Shown here piece by piece: positions 28,239 to 36,930 of a stretch of 64,000 nt of DNA. The DNA is from Candidatus Nitrosacidococcus sp. I8 (lineage in GTDB: Bacteria; Pseudomonadota; Gammaproteobacteria; Nitrosococcales; Nitrosococcaceae). The position numbers and the translations under genes are program-made. Each line of letters begins with the position of its first letter. Position 1 is the first letter of the stretch. The notes beneath the pieces are model-generated. The model worked only from the letters and a program-made list of their open reading frames with translations. It was not told where the DNA came from and searched no databases. The DNA lies in contig NZ_OX241534.1 in assembly GCF_945836005.1 (NCBI RefSeq), positions 372,001 to 436,000 of the forward strand. The letters run 5' to 3'.

Positions 28239-29032
28239 ATAGGGTTTAATTTATCTATTTTCGCATAGGCGGAATGATTGTGGATAGATTCAATATTTTC
28301 CACCTCTACCGTGTAAGCAGAGATCTTTTTATTTAAATTAAATTGAGCAGCAATATCTCGTACAATATCCTCTACAAATTTAGGGTTATCATACGCTCGT
28401 TCAGTGATGTACTTTTCATCTGGGCGCTTTAATAGGCTAAAAATTTCACAAGAAGCTTCTTGTTCTACTATTTCAATAATATCTTCAATCCAAAATGGAT
28501 CTTTCATTTGCACTTGCACTGTTACATAGGATCGTTGGTTATGAGCACCATAGTCTGAAATTCCTTTCGAACAAGGGCAAAGACTGGTTATTGGTATTAC
28601 CACTTTAACTATAATACGCTCTTGATCTGGATAGGACTCTCCAATAAGGGAAACTTGATAGTCTAATAAGCTTTGCTGTGCAGAAATAGGCGATTGTTTA
28701 TTGATAAAGTAGGGGAATTCCATTTCTATATAGCCAGAATCGGCTTGGAGATGGTTCTTCATCTCTCGAGGCATATTCTGAAAAAAATTAAGGGTAATAG
28801 GATCCTGGTATTGATTAAGCACTGCTACAAAACGAGACATATGTGCTCCCTTTAAATGTTGAGCTAGCCCTACATACATATTCACCTGAGCAACTGTATG
28901 CTGTATTTTGCCACTACGATTTTTAACTTGTAAAGGGTAGCGAATACCTTTAATGCCTACCTGATGAATAGCAATATTCCTTTTATCTGACTCAGAGTGG
29001 ACATCCTTAATAATAGATTGATTTTTATTCAT
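28235..29032 (-). CDS. folE2: GTP cyclohydrolase I type 2 (FolE2)
   Basis: Makes 7,8-dihydroneopterin triphosphate from GTP for folate and queuosine synthesis; the type 2 enzyme can use metals other than zinc. The 265-residue protein has MSRFVAVLNQY, VPITSLCPCSKGISDYGAHN with the conserved Cys, and SCEIFSLLKRPDEKYITERAY. I chose ATG 29032, preceded by AAAGG; an upstream in-frame ATG at 29068 overlaps queD. Transcribed after queD with a 10-base gap, so both probably feed the same pathway. Confidence 0.92.
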   Translation of the reverse strand: MNKNQSIIKDVHSESDKRNIAIHQVGIKGIRYPLQVKNRSGKIQHTVAQVNMYVGLAQHLKGAHMSRFVAVLNQYQDPITLNFFQNMPREMKNHLQADSGYIEMEFPYFINKQSPISAQQSLLDYQVSLIGESYPDQERIIVKVVIPITSLCPCSKGISDYGAHNQRSYVTVQVQMKDPFWIEDIIEIVEQEASCEIFSLLKRPDEKYITERAYDNPKFVEDIVRDIAAQFNLNKKISAYTVEVENIESIHNHSAYAKIDKLNPI

Positions 29033-29042
29033 TACCTTTATT

Positions 29043-29426
29043 TTAAGGCTCTTCAGTATAGCGAACACAAGCCCGATCAGTTTCCCACAACGTAATACTG
29101 CTCACCCATACATATTCACTATTAATTTGTGTTCCTAGTCGGTGATAAAAAAATGCAGCTATATTCTCTGCGGTTGGGTTAATTTCATTAAAGGGAGAAA
29201 TTTCGTTGAGATACTGATGATCTAATTCAGCGCATAAAGTACGAGCATGATGCCTAATTTCTTTAAAATCAATAGCAATTCCTAAGGAGTTGAGTACTTT
29301 GGCAGTCACCTCCACCTCTAATTTCCAATTATGACCATGCATTCTCTGGCATGCCCCAAGGTAACCTCTTAAGGTATGAGCAGAAGAAAAATCGGTAATA
29401 ACTTTAAGAATATAAGTTGCTGCCAT
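29043..29426 (-). CDS. queD: 6-carboxy-5,6,7,8-tetrahydropterin synthase (QueD/PTPS family)
   Basis: Converts dihydroneopterin triphosphate to 6-carboxytetrahydropterin in 7-deazaguanine (queuosine) synthesis. The 127-residue protein has the zinc His residues His17 (FSSAH) and His30/His32 (CQRMHGHNW), the catalytic Cys26, and the NPTAENIAAFFYHRL block. It lies directly upstream of folE2, the enzyme that makes its substrate. queC and queE are not in the window. Confidence 0.88.
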   Translation of the reverse strand: MAATYILKVITDFSSAHTLRGYLGACQRMHGHNWKLEVEVTAKVLNSLGIAIDFKEIRHHARTLCAELDHQYLNEISPFNEINPTAENIAAFFYHRLGTQINSEYVWVSSITLWETDRACVRYTEEP

Positions 29427-29448
29427 TAATAAATGCTATACAGTACAA

Positions 29449-30339
29449 CTAGTAATTACGAGTAACAATAAAACGAGCAAGCCACTCTAAGTACCCAGTA
29501 GTTCCACCAATAGATTTTAGAATTTCTATTGCTTCATGAAGCAATATTTGTGCTTTCTGTTTCGCTTGATCCAGCCCAAGCAGTGCCGGATAAGTGGGTT
29601 TATCTTTAGCAATATCTGATCCTTGAGGCTTCCCTAATGTATCCGTATCACTCTCCACATCTAATACATCGTCTTGAATTTGAAAAGCAAGCCCAATACG
29701 GAGTGCGAATTGATCTAACTTCTCTAATGTAGATGTATCAATTTTGGGATAACACCACGCACCTAGCAACACACTTGCACGAATTAGGGCACCGGTTTTT
29801 AAGGTATGAATAGTCTCCAATTCTGAAAGAGTAAGTTGCTTACCTACCGATTCTAGATCAACAGCTTGCCCTCCTGCCATTCCTAACGATCCTGAAGCAA
29901 TGGAGAGTAATTCGATCATTCTAATTTGATGATCTGAGGGTACCGCTAGGCTTGGATTGGCTAAAACTTGAAAAGCAAGCGTTTGCAGGGAATCTCCTAC
30001 TAATAGAGCTGTGGCTTCATCAAACATTTTATGGCATGTAGGTTGACCACGGCGAAGATCATCATTATCCATGCTGGGTAAATCGTCATGAACTAAGGAA
30101 TATGTATGAATCAGCTCTACTGCACAAGCAGGAGTATCTAAAATTTCCTCAGGTACTCCAAAAATGGCTCCTGCACTGTAGACTAGTAAAGGGCGAATTT
30201 TTTTACCTTTCCCTAGCACTGCATAACGCATAGCTTCATGAAGTCGATTTGGTAAGATTTCCACTAAAGGCAAAATTTGATCTAGAGCGTGAGCAGATCG
30301 TTCTTGGAATACCTTCATTTTTTCTTTAATATGCTGCAT
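29449..30339 (-). CDS. ispA: Farnesyl diphosphate synthase
   Basis: Condenses isopentenyl and dimethylallyl diphosphates to geranyl and farnesyl diphosphate. The 296-residue protein has the first Asp-rich motif VHDDLPSMDNDDLRRGQPT, the second in FQIQDDVLDVESD, and GKKIRPLLVYSAG near the N-terminus. Start ATG at 30339 follows AGGAAGAG on this strand. In many bacteria xseB precedes ispA and dxs follows; here only an xseB stub is upstream, and queD-folE2 follow. Confidence 0.94.
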   Translation of the reverse strand: MQHIKEKMKVFQERSAHALDQILPLVEILPNRLHEAMRYAVLGKGKKIRPLLVYSAGAIFGVPEEILDTPACAVELIHTYSLVHDDLPSMDNDDLRRGQPTCHKMFDEATALLVGDSLQTLAFQVLANPSLAVPSDHQIRMIELLSIASGSLGMAGGQAVDLESVGKQLTLSELETIHTLKTGALIRASVLLGAWCYPKIDTSTLEKLDQFALRIGLAFQIQDDVLDVESDTDTLGKPQGSDIAKDKPTYPALLGLDQAKQKAQILLHEAIEILKSIGGTTGYLEWLARFIVTRNY

Positions 30340-30450
30340 ATTGCTCTTCCTTTGGAAAATCTACGATATAATCTTTTCCTTATTTTTCTTATAAAACCTG
30401 CATTTTCTGGTCTGCATTATGGAGTTTTTCTTAGCAAAACTGGGATCAAT

Positions 30451-30552
30451 TTATTTTTTTTCATATAGTTTTATGGATTTATCCAAGCGAATTTCTTCTT
30501 GTTCCATTTGCGAGACGATAGATTCAAGATCTTTATAGTGCAGATTTAAAAT
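30451..30552 (-). pseudogene. xseB: Remnant of exodeoxyribonuclease VII small subunit
   Basis: In the 344-base gap upstream of ispA, the minus strand encodes YKDLESIVSQMEQEEIRL followed by DKSIKLYEKK and a TAA (30451-30453). This matches the XseB core (the LEEIV...LESGE...LEESLKLYEEG pattern of the family). Normal XseB is about 70-80 residues; this frame gives at most 33, lacks the C-terminal helix, and has no ATG/GTG/TTG start, only ATT or CTG after a stop at 30553-30555. Position immediately before ispA is the usual xseB place. I read it as a decayed gene. Confidence 0.7.
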
Positions 30553-30566
30553 TTAATTTATTTTTC

Positions 30567-30636
30567 TTAGCTAGCATTCAATGGTTCACTATATTAAAGG
30601 GTAGGGCATATGACTACCAAATGCTAGGCTAGCTAA
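30567..30636. repeat. Inverted repeat before ribF
   Basis: TTAGCTAGC (30567-30575) pairs with GCTAGCTAA (30628-30636), flanked by T-rich and A-rich tracts that extend the dyad with one mismatch. It encloses 52 bases in the divergent ispA/ribF region. It lacks a terminator-type T-run after the stem on either strand and could be an operator or cruciform. The rest of the 30340-30683 gap holds only the xseB stub. Confidence 0.45.
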
Positions 30637-30683
30637 AAAACCTAAAATATAGCATATTTTAAGCATAGAAACTACTCACAGCT

Positions 30684-31622
30684 ATGGCTAAGATAATTAG
30701 AGGATTACATAATATTAAAGCTGCTCACTTAGGCGGTGTAGCAACTATTGGTAATTTTGATGGGGTTCATTTAGGGCACCAGGCGATTGTAAAGCAGCTT
30801 GCAATGCAAGCAAAATTACGCCGTGTCCCCTCTATGATTATTACCTTTGAGCCTCCTCCTAGTAATTTCTTAAATCTTCAGCGGGCACCTGCAAGGATTA
30901 CTTCTTTTAGAGATAAAGTACAAGTATTAAAAAATCTTCCGATAGATTGGTTACTTGTACTTCACTTTAACCATCAATTAGCTACCTTAAGTGCTCAAGC
31001 ATTTGTGCAGAAAGTTATTATAGAAAAGCTCAAAGTATGTTATTTAGCAGTAGGCCAAGATTTTCGTTTTGGTTACCAACGTCAAGGAGATCTAAATTTA
31101 TTAGAAAAAATAGGAAGACGCTATCGTTTTGATGTAATCTGTACGGCTACCTTAACCGTAGATAATCAGCGGGTAAGCAGTACTCAAATTCGCCAAGCTC
31201 TTGCAAAGGCAGATTTAGAGAAAGTAAAAAAATCCCTAGGTCGTATTTATCAAATTAGTGGGCGAGTAAGACATGGTCAACAATTAGGCAGAACCCTAGG
31301 ATATCCAACTGCAAATATTGCACTTCCTCAGGGTAATCCACCACTTAAGGGAGTATTTACAGTGACAGTCACTGGATTGAGTGAACATCCTTTACCAGCA
31401 ATAGCCAATATTGGTATTCGACCTACTCTTAATAACTCTCAGCCTCTTTTGGAAGTACATATTTTTGATTTTAATCAAAACATTTATGGACAGCATATTC
31501 AAGTGACTTTCCTTCAACAAATTAGAGAAGAGGTGAAATTTTGTTCTCTCACTGAATTGCAGGTGCAAATTAATAAAGATTGTGAGGCAGCAAGGAAATT
31601 ATTTTTGCTCTATAACGTATAG
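30684..31622 (+). CDS. ribF: Bifunctional riboflavin kinase/FAD synthetase
   Basis: Makes FMN from riboflavin and then FAD. The 312-residue protein has the N-terminal adenylyltransferase domain with ATIGNFDGVHLGHQAIV and VGQDFRFGYQRQGD, then RVSSTQIRQAL, followed by the kinase domain (GRVRHGQQLGRTLGYPTANI; PAIANIGIRPTL). Length is normal. In many gammaproteobacteria it precedes ileS-lspA; here it is alone, converging on a hydroxyacid dehydrogenase gene with 48 bases between stops. Confidence 0.95.
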   Translation: MAKIIRGLHNIKAAHLGGVATIGNFDGVHLGHQAIVKQLAMQAKLRRVPSMIITFEPPPSNFLNLQRAPARITSFRDKVQVLKNLPIDWLLVLHFNHQLATLSAQAFVQKVIIEKLKVCYLAVGQDFRFGYQRQGDLNLLEKIGRRYRFDVICTATLTVDNQRVSSTQIRQALAKADLEKVKKSLGRIYQISGRVRHGQQLGRTLGYPTANIALPQGNPPLKGVFTVTVTGLSEHPLPAIANIGIRPTLNNSQPLLEVHIFDFNQNIYGQHIQVTFLQQIREEVKFCSLTELQVQINKDCEAARKLFLLYNV

Positions 31623-31670
31623 AGATATTCTGGCTTTTTATACTCTAAACTTTAGAAGTTATGCCTTTAA

Positions 31671-32633
31671 TCAATATTCATTTACAATATTTTTAGGAGT
31701 GCCCATTAAGAAACTCCGTATATTGTCTGCTACTTGATAAATTAAATATTGCCGTGCTTCTCTACTATTCCAAGCTACATGTGGGGTTAGGATTAAATTG
31801 GGAATATCAGAAGCAAGCAATGGATGATTGTCTTTAGGGGGTTCTTGGCTTAATACATCAATTCCTGCACCGCCTAATTTTCTATTTCGCAATGCATCAG
31901 CTAAAGCTGCCTCGTCTATGATACCTCCTCGAGCAGTATTAATAATCAGAGCATCAGATCGCATCAATTCTAAAGCTTCTTTGTTAATTAGTCCTTGTGT
32001 ATTTGCAGTTAAAGGGCAATGTAAACTTAAAATATCTACTTGGGGCAATAACTCCCTTAAAGAGATACGGTTAGGCTGAAGTGGGCTATTAGCTCGTTGA
32101 GCAATAAGGATGTTCATACCAAAAGCTTGTGCAATTCGAGCTACTGAGTTACCAAGCTCTCCATAACCTATAATACCCAAAGTTTTTCCTTTCAATTCTC
32201 GACACGGAAAATCAAGTAAGGTAAAGTGAGGGCTTTTTTGCCATGCACCGTGAACTACAGCTTGAGTAAGGGAATTTAATCGTTTAGTTAAAGCTAAAAT
32301 TAGAGCAAATACGTGCTCAGTCACCGATGCGGTACAATAATTAGGTACATTACATACTGGAACACCAAGACGATGTGCTGTTTCTAATGCAACATTATTG
32401 GTACCAGTAGCTGCAATACAAATGAGTTTTAAATGAGTTGCCTGTAAAAGCACAGAATCGGTCAGAACGGCTTTATTGGTAATTACAATATCTGCATGTT
32501 TTATTCTATGAATCATCTCTTTTTCATAGAGAGTTATCGGGTAGTATGACCATTGAGAAAGCACATTTTCTAATGGGGAAAAATCAATATCTTCTGGATG
32601 TACAGTAGCTTGATCTAAAAATACGCCAATCAT
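31671..32633 (-). CDS. D-2-hydroxyacid dehydrogenase, glycerate/hydroxypyruvate reductase-like
   Basis: A 320-residue NAD-dependent dehydrogenase. The Rossmann motif is LGIIGYGELGNSVARIAQAF; catalytic residues are Arg in INTARGGIIDE, Glu in DVLSQEPP and His in LTPHVAWNS. The sequence fits the HprA (hydroxypyruvate reductase) branch best, acting on hydroxypyruvate or glyoxylate, but related enzymes share these motifs. It stands alone on the minus strand between ribF and the DUF1820 gene; no serine-cycle genes are nearby. Confidence 0.82.
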   Translation of the reverse strand: MIGVFLDQATVHPEDIDFSPLENVLSQWSYYPITLYEKEMIHRIKHADIVITNKAVLTDSVLLQATHLKLICIAATGTNNVALETAHRLGVPVCNVPNYCTASVTEHVFALILALTKRLNSLTQAVVHGAWQKSPHFTLLDFPCRELKGKTLGIIGYGELGNSVARIAQAFGMNILIAQRANSPLQPNRISLRELLPQVDILSLHCPLTANTQGLINKEALELMRSDALIINTARGGIIDEAALADALRNRKLGGAGIDVLSQEPPKDNHPLLASDIPNLILTPHVAWNSREARQYLIYQVADNIRSFLMGTPKNIVNEY

Positions 32634-32746
32634 AGAATCCCTGATTTCTTAATCTTAAAAAGAACATTTTTGATTTTGTAGGAACCTTATGTATCTTACG
32701 TTAAGATAAAGGTTAAGAAAAATTTTAAGTAGGGGTTTTCTAATTA

Positions 32747-33085
32747 GTGACTAAAAAACGTATCTATAAAATTAAATTTATCAGCCAAGGTAAGCTCTAT
32801 GAATTATTTGCCCGTGAAGTATCTCAAAGTTCTATGTATGGGTTTATAGAAATAGGGGAGATTATCTTTGGAGAAAAATCTGCCATGGTGGTAGATCCTA
32901 CCGAAGAACACTTAAAATCTGAATTTTCAGGAGTAAGTCGCACTTATATTCCTATGCATACTATTGTGCGAATAGATGAGGTAGAAAAAGAAGGGGTAAA
33001 TAAAATTACTGAGGTCTCTTCATCAGAAGGTAATGTAGCCATGTTCCCTTCTCCAATGCATACCCCTGGGAAAACTAAAAAATAA
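32747..33085 (+). CDS. DUF1820 family protein
   Basis: A 112-residue cytoplasmic protein with RIYKIKFISQGKLYELFARE, then VSQSSMYGFIEIGEIIFGE and YIPMHTIVRIDEVEKEGV, the characteristic blocks of the DUF1820 family found in gammaproteobacteria. Function unknown in the family. It starts with GTG at 32747 and has no signal peptide. No operon partner: egtB begins 180 bases downstream, past a strong A+T hairpin. Confidence 0.8.
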   Translation: MTKKRIYKIKFISQGKLYELFAREVSQSSMYGFIEIGEIIFGEKSAMVVDPTEEHLKSEFSGVSRTYIPMHTIVRIDEVEKEGVNKITEVSSSEGNVAMFPSPMHTPGKTKK

Positions 33086-33130
33086 TTTTTATTTTCTAAA
33101 AATACTATACCTTAATTCTCCAAAATCTTA

Positions 33131-33162
33131 TATAAAAATATAGCTTTAATTATATTTTTATA
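33131..33162. repeat. A+T hairpin between DUF1820 gene and egtB
   Basis: TATAAAAATATA (33131-33142) and its exact complement (33151-33162) around an eight-base loop. A second, smaller hairpin (ACTCATA-ACAC-TATGAGT, 33201-33218) follows, 49 bases before the egtB start. The first may end the DUF1820 transcript although no T-run follows; the second could affect egtB. Both roles are inferred. Confidence 0.5.
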
Positions 33163-33266
33163 GAATCTATCCTTGTTTCTACGTTCTTAGCTTTTTTGCG
33201 ACTCATAACACTATGAGTTAGACTGAAAAACAATAAGTCAATAAATAGTTGTATAGGGAGGATAAT

Positions 33267-34586
33267 ATGCTTGGTCTAAATACGGCTGATTTACCGCATA
33301 ACCAAGCCAGTAGAAAAGACGGAAATGAAATAATATTTCATTATTCTAAAGTACGCCAGCTAAGTGAAACGCTCTGCCAGCCTCTAGAAATTGAAGATTA
33401 TATTATTCAAACTATGCCAGATGTTAGTCCACCAAAATGGCATTTAGCTCATACTAGTTGGTTTTTTGAGCAGTTTATTCTCATTCCCTACCTTAAAGGT
33501 TATCAGCCTTTTCATCCTAGCTATCATTACCTGTTTAATTCTTATTATGAGACTGCTGGGCAAATGTGGCTACGACCTAAACGGGGGTTATTATCTCGTC
33601 CTACTGTAGCTGAGATTTATACATATCGTCGCTATGTAGATGATAAGATAAAAATATTGGGAGAGAGTATGGATAGTGCTCTCCAGTGGGAAGTAGAAAT
33701 CGCTCCCTTAATGGAATTAGGTATTCATCATGAGCAGCAGCATCAAGAATTATTGCTTACGGATATAAAGCATATTTTTGCTACCAATCCTTTACATCCT
33801 GTTTATCGAATTAATAGTAACTCTACTGAAATTAAACAAACCACCATAACGCAAAAACTCCAATGGCATCTCTATGAAGAGGGGCTATATATAGTAGGCT
33901 ATGAGGGGGATGGTTTTTGTTATGACAATGAAAAACCAAACCATCAAGTATACTTACAGTCTTTTCGCCTTGCTTCAAAACTTGTTACTAATGGGGATTA
34001 CTTGGCTTTTATTGAAGCAGGAGGGTATAAACAACCTCAATACTGGCTATCTGATGGTTGGCACACTATTAAAGATCAGGGATGGCAAGCCCCTTTATAC
34101 TGGGAACAAAGGGAAGACAACAGCTGGTGGCATATGACTTTAAGTGGGTTAGAGCCTATTTCACTTGATAATCCAGTATGCCATGTAAGTTACTACGAAG
34201 CTGATGCCTATGCACGTTGGGCAGGACATCGCTTACCTACAGAAGCAGAATGGGAAGTGGTCGCAAAACAATTACCTTGCCAAGGCAACTTTTTAGATTC
34301 TGGTTTTTTACATCCTATCTCCTCTCCGAAAAATCTTCAGGAACCTAACCAAATATTCGGTGATGTATGGGAATGGACAAGGAGTCCTTATAGTCCTTAC
34401 CCTAGGTATCAGCCTCCTGCTGGAGCTATAGGTGAATATAATGGTAAGTTTATGTGTAATCAAATGGTATTACGGGGTGGATCCTGTATCAGTTCTAGGA
34501 ATCATTTGCGAGCTTCTTATCGTAATTTTTTTTCCCCTGATGCCCGCTGGCAATTTACAGGATTTAGACTAGCGGAGGATAGATGA
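33267..34586 (+). CDS. egtB: Ergothioneine biosynthesis sulfoxide synthase EgtB
   Basis: Iron enzyme that joins trimethylhistidine (hercynine) with a cysteine donor to form the sulfoxide intermediate of ergothioneine. The 439-residue protein has an N-terminal DinB-like domain with the iron ligands His62 (WHLAHTSWFFEQ) and His155/His159 (HHEQQHQE), and a C-terminal formylglycine-generating-enzyme-like domain (GHRLPTEAEWEVVA; GDVWEWTRSPYSPYP; LRGGSCISSRNHLRASYRN). I chose ATG 33267 behind AGGGAGG. It overlaps egtD by four bases (ATGA). Donor preference (Cys or gamma-Glu-Cys) cannot be told from motifs alone. Confidence 0.92.
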   Translation: MLGLNTADLPHNQASRKDGNEIIFHYSKVRQLSETLCQPLEIEDYIIQTMPDVSPPKWHLAHTSWFFEQFILIPYLKGYQPFHPSYHYLFNSYYETAGQMWLRPKRGLLSRPTVAEIYTYRRYVDDKIKILGESMDSALQWEVEIAPLMELGIHHEQQHQELLLTDIKHIFATNPLHPVYRINSNSTEIKQTTITQKLQWHLYEEGLYIVGYEGDGFCYDNEKPNHQVYLQSFRLASKLVTNGDYLAFIEAGGYKQPQYWLSDGWHTIKDQGWQAPLYWEQREDNSWWHMTLSGLEPISLDNPVCHVSYYEADAYARWAGHRLPTEAEWEVVAKQLPCQGNFLDSGFLHPISSPKNLQEPNQIFGDVWEWTRSPYSPYPRYQPPAGAIGEYNGKFMCNQMVLRGGSCISSRNHLRASYRNFFSPDARWQFTGFRLAEDR

Positions 34587-35563
34587 GTTATACCACAATT
34601 TCTAAAAGAGATTCTAACAAACCGATCCTTTATGATTATCATCCAGCCCCAGCACGATTTCAAGAAGACATATTAGATGGGCTTGGAAAACTCCAGAGGC
34701 AAATTCCACCTAAATATTTCTATGATGAAGCAGGATCACAACTCTTTGATGCAATCTGTCAATTACCTGAATACTATCCAACTCGTACTGAAATTGGATT
34801 GCTTGAAAAATATGGGGAGGAGATGGTCCAATGCATGGAAGTAAGTGACATATTAGTGGAATTTGGTAGTGGTAGTAGTCTAAAAATTAGACTATTACTA
34901 GATAATCTACAACCTGACGCTTATCTTCCTATTGATATCTCTAAAGCTCACTTATTTAATTCAGCAAAAATTTTAGCTAAAGACTATCCGCAAGTGGCTA
35001 TCCATGCTATTTGTGCAGATTACACTCACCCTTTTATGCTTCCTAAAAATTTTGAAGAAGATGCAAAATCTGGTTTTTTCCCGGGTTCCAGTATCGGTAA
35101 TTTTGAACCTCAAGAAGCACTTCAATTTTTAAAGCAAATTGCTCGTTTGCTAGGTAAAGGAAGTGGGTTACTTATTGGGGTAGATTTAAAAAAAGACACT
35201 GATATATTAAATGCAGCCTATAATGACTCTCAGGGTATCACTGCTGCTTTTAACTTAAACCTATTAAAGAGAATTAACCGAGAACTTCAAGGGAATTTTG
35301 ACTTAGATAACTTTAAACACAATGCTTTTTATAATGATTCTAAGGGGCGAGTGGAAATGCATTTAGTAAGTCAAAAAAAACAAACAGTTTCCATAGGTGA
35401 GTATGCCTTTGAATTTCAAGCTGGAGAAACAGTGCATACAGAGAACTCTTATAAATATAGCGTTGATGATTTTCAAAAACTAGCACAAGCCGCAGGATTT
35501 TACCCAAAACAAGTATGGGTTGGTGAAGAAGAATTATTCAGCGTCCATTATTTATATCTTTAG
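34583..35563 (+). CDS. egtD: L-histidine N-alpha-methyltransferase EgtD
   Basis: Trimethylates histidine to hercynine with S-adenosylmethionine, the first ergothioneine step. The 326-residue protein has PPKYFYDEAGSQLFDAICQL, LPEYYPTRTEIGLLEKYG, LVEFGSGSSLKIRLLLD (SAM loop), YLPIDISKAHL, FFPGSSIGNFEPQEAL and the C-terminal HTENSYKYS. Length is typical. Its ATG is inside the egtB stop, so the pair is translationally coupled. No egtE-type lyase or egtA/egtC is adjacent. Confidence 0.94.
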   Translation: MSYTTISKRDSNKPILYDYHPAPARFQEDILDGLGKLQRQIPPKYFYDEAGSQLFDAICQLPEYYPTRTEIGLLEKYGEEMVQCMEVSDILVEFGSGSSLKIRLLLDNLQPDAYLPIDISKAHLFNSAKILAKDYPQVAIHAICADYTHPFMLPKNFEEDAKSGFFPGSSIGNFEPQEALQFLKQIARLLGKGSGLLIGVDLKKDTDILNAAYNDSQGITAAFNLNLLKRINRELQGNFDLDNFKHNAFYNDSKGRVEMHLVSQKKQTVSIGEYAFEFQAGETVHTENSYKYSVDDFQKLAQAAGFYPKQVWVGEEELFSVHYLYL

Positions 35564-35646
35564 AATTAAAATATAAAAATTACTACTATTTAAATCTAAA
35601 AAATCAATTAAAATAGTATCTTTCAAAAGATTATTATAGGATAACC

Positions 35647-36903
35647 ATGTACCATAAAAAAATGGATATTGCAGGCTATGATGATGAGCTTAGCACAGCC
35701 CTTTTTGGGGAATTAAGACGTCAAGAAGAGCATCTCGAATTAATCGCCTCCGAAAACTATGTTAGTCCTCGGGTACTTGAAGCACAAGGTTCTGTACTCA
35801 CTAATAAATATGCTGAAGGTTACCCTGGTAAGCGATACTATGGTGGCTGTGAATATATTGATATGGTAGAGCAATTAGCTATTGATCGAGCTAAAGAACT
35901 CTTTGGTGCAGACTATGCTAATGTCCAGCCTCACTCTGGATCTCAAGCTAATGCTGAAGCGATGCTCGCTTTGCTTGCACCTCACGATACTATTATGGGA
36001 TTAAGTCTTGCTCATGGTGGGCATTTAACCCATGGCGCAAAGGTAAATTTTTCTGGAAAAATATTTCATGCGGTTCAATTTGGAGTTAATCCAGAAACTG
36101 GATTAATTGATTATGATGAGGTAGCAGAGCTAGCGAGAACCCATCGCCCTAAAATGATTATTGCAGGATTTACTGCCTATTCTCGGGTAGTAAACTGGAT
36201 ACGTTTTAGAGAAATTGCCGATTCCGTAGGGGCTTATCTTCTTGCTGATATTGCTCACACTTCTGGAATGATTGCAGCTGGAATTTATCCTAATCCTGTA
36301 CAAATTGCAGATATTACTACCAGTACTACCCATAAAACCTTAAGAGGCCCTCGATCTGGATTAATTCTCGCAAAAGCTAATCCTGAAATTGAGAAAAAAC
36401 TAAACTCTATGGTATTCCCCGGAATGCAAGGCGGTCCTTTGATGCATATTATTGCAGCTAAGGCAGTGGCATTTAAAGAAGCTATGAGTCCAGAGTTTGT
36501 AGATTATCAACATCAAGTAGTACGTAATGCTCACATTATGGCAAAAACTGTGCAAGATCGGGGCTACAAAGTGGTTTCTGGAGGTACAGACAGCCATTTA
36601 TTTTTAGTTGATTTAGTTGCCAAGGGTATTACCGGAAAAGCGGCAGATGCAGCTTTGGGAAAAGCAAATATTACCGTAAATAAAAATGCAGTGCCTAACG
36701 ATCCCCAATCACCTTTTGTAACTAGTGGGATTCGTATCGGTAGTGCTGCTACAACTACCCGAGGGTTTAAAGAGATAGAAGCACAAGAAATTGCAAACTG
36801 GGTATGTGATGTGCTGGATGATATTGAGAACGAAGAAGTTATTAATGAAACAAAAGAAAAAGTCCTTGCATTATGTAAGCGGTTTCCAGTCTACGGTAGC
36901 TAG
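35647..36903 (+). CDS. glyA: Serine hydroxymethyltransferase
   Basis: PLP enzyme that interconverts serine and glycine with tetrahydrofolate, the main one-carbon source. The 418-residue protein has [34 protein letters not shown], the PLP-lysine motif [15 protein letters not shown] and [16 protein letters not shown]. Length is normal. In many gammaproteobacteria nrdR follows glyA, and then ribD; here ribD follows directly after 27 bases and nrdR is missing. It is preceded by egtD after an 83-base gap. Confidence 0.96.
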   Translation: MYHKKMDIAGYDDELSTALFGELRRQEEHLELIASENYVSPRVLEAQGSVLTNKYAEGYPGKRYYGGCEYIDMVEQLAIDRAKELFGADYANVQPHSGSQANAEAMLALLAPHDTIMGLSLAHGGHLTHGAKVNFSGKIFHAVQFGVNPETGLIDYDEVAELARTHRPKMIIAGFTAYSRVVNWIRFREIADSVGAYLLADIAHTSGMIAAGIYPNPVQIADITTSTTHKTLRGPRSGLILAKANPEIEKKLNSMVFPGMQGGPLMHIIAAKAVAFKEAMSPEFVDYQHQVVRNAHIMAKTVQDRGYKVVSGGTDSHLFLVDLVAKGITGKAADAALGKANITVNKNAVPNDPQSPFVTSGIRIGSAATTTRGFKEIEAQEIANWVCDVLDDIENEEVINETKEKVLALCKRFPVYGS

Positions 36904-36930
36904 CTAAATAATCCATTCTACTACTGTCAA

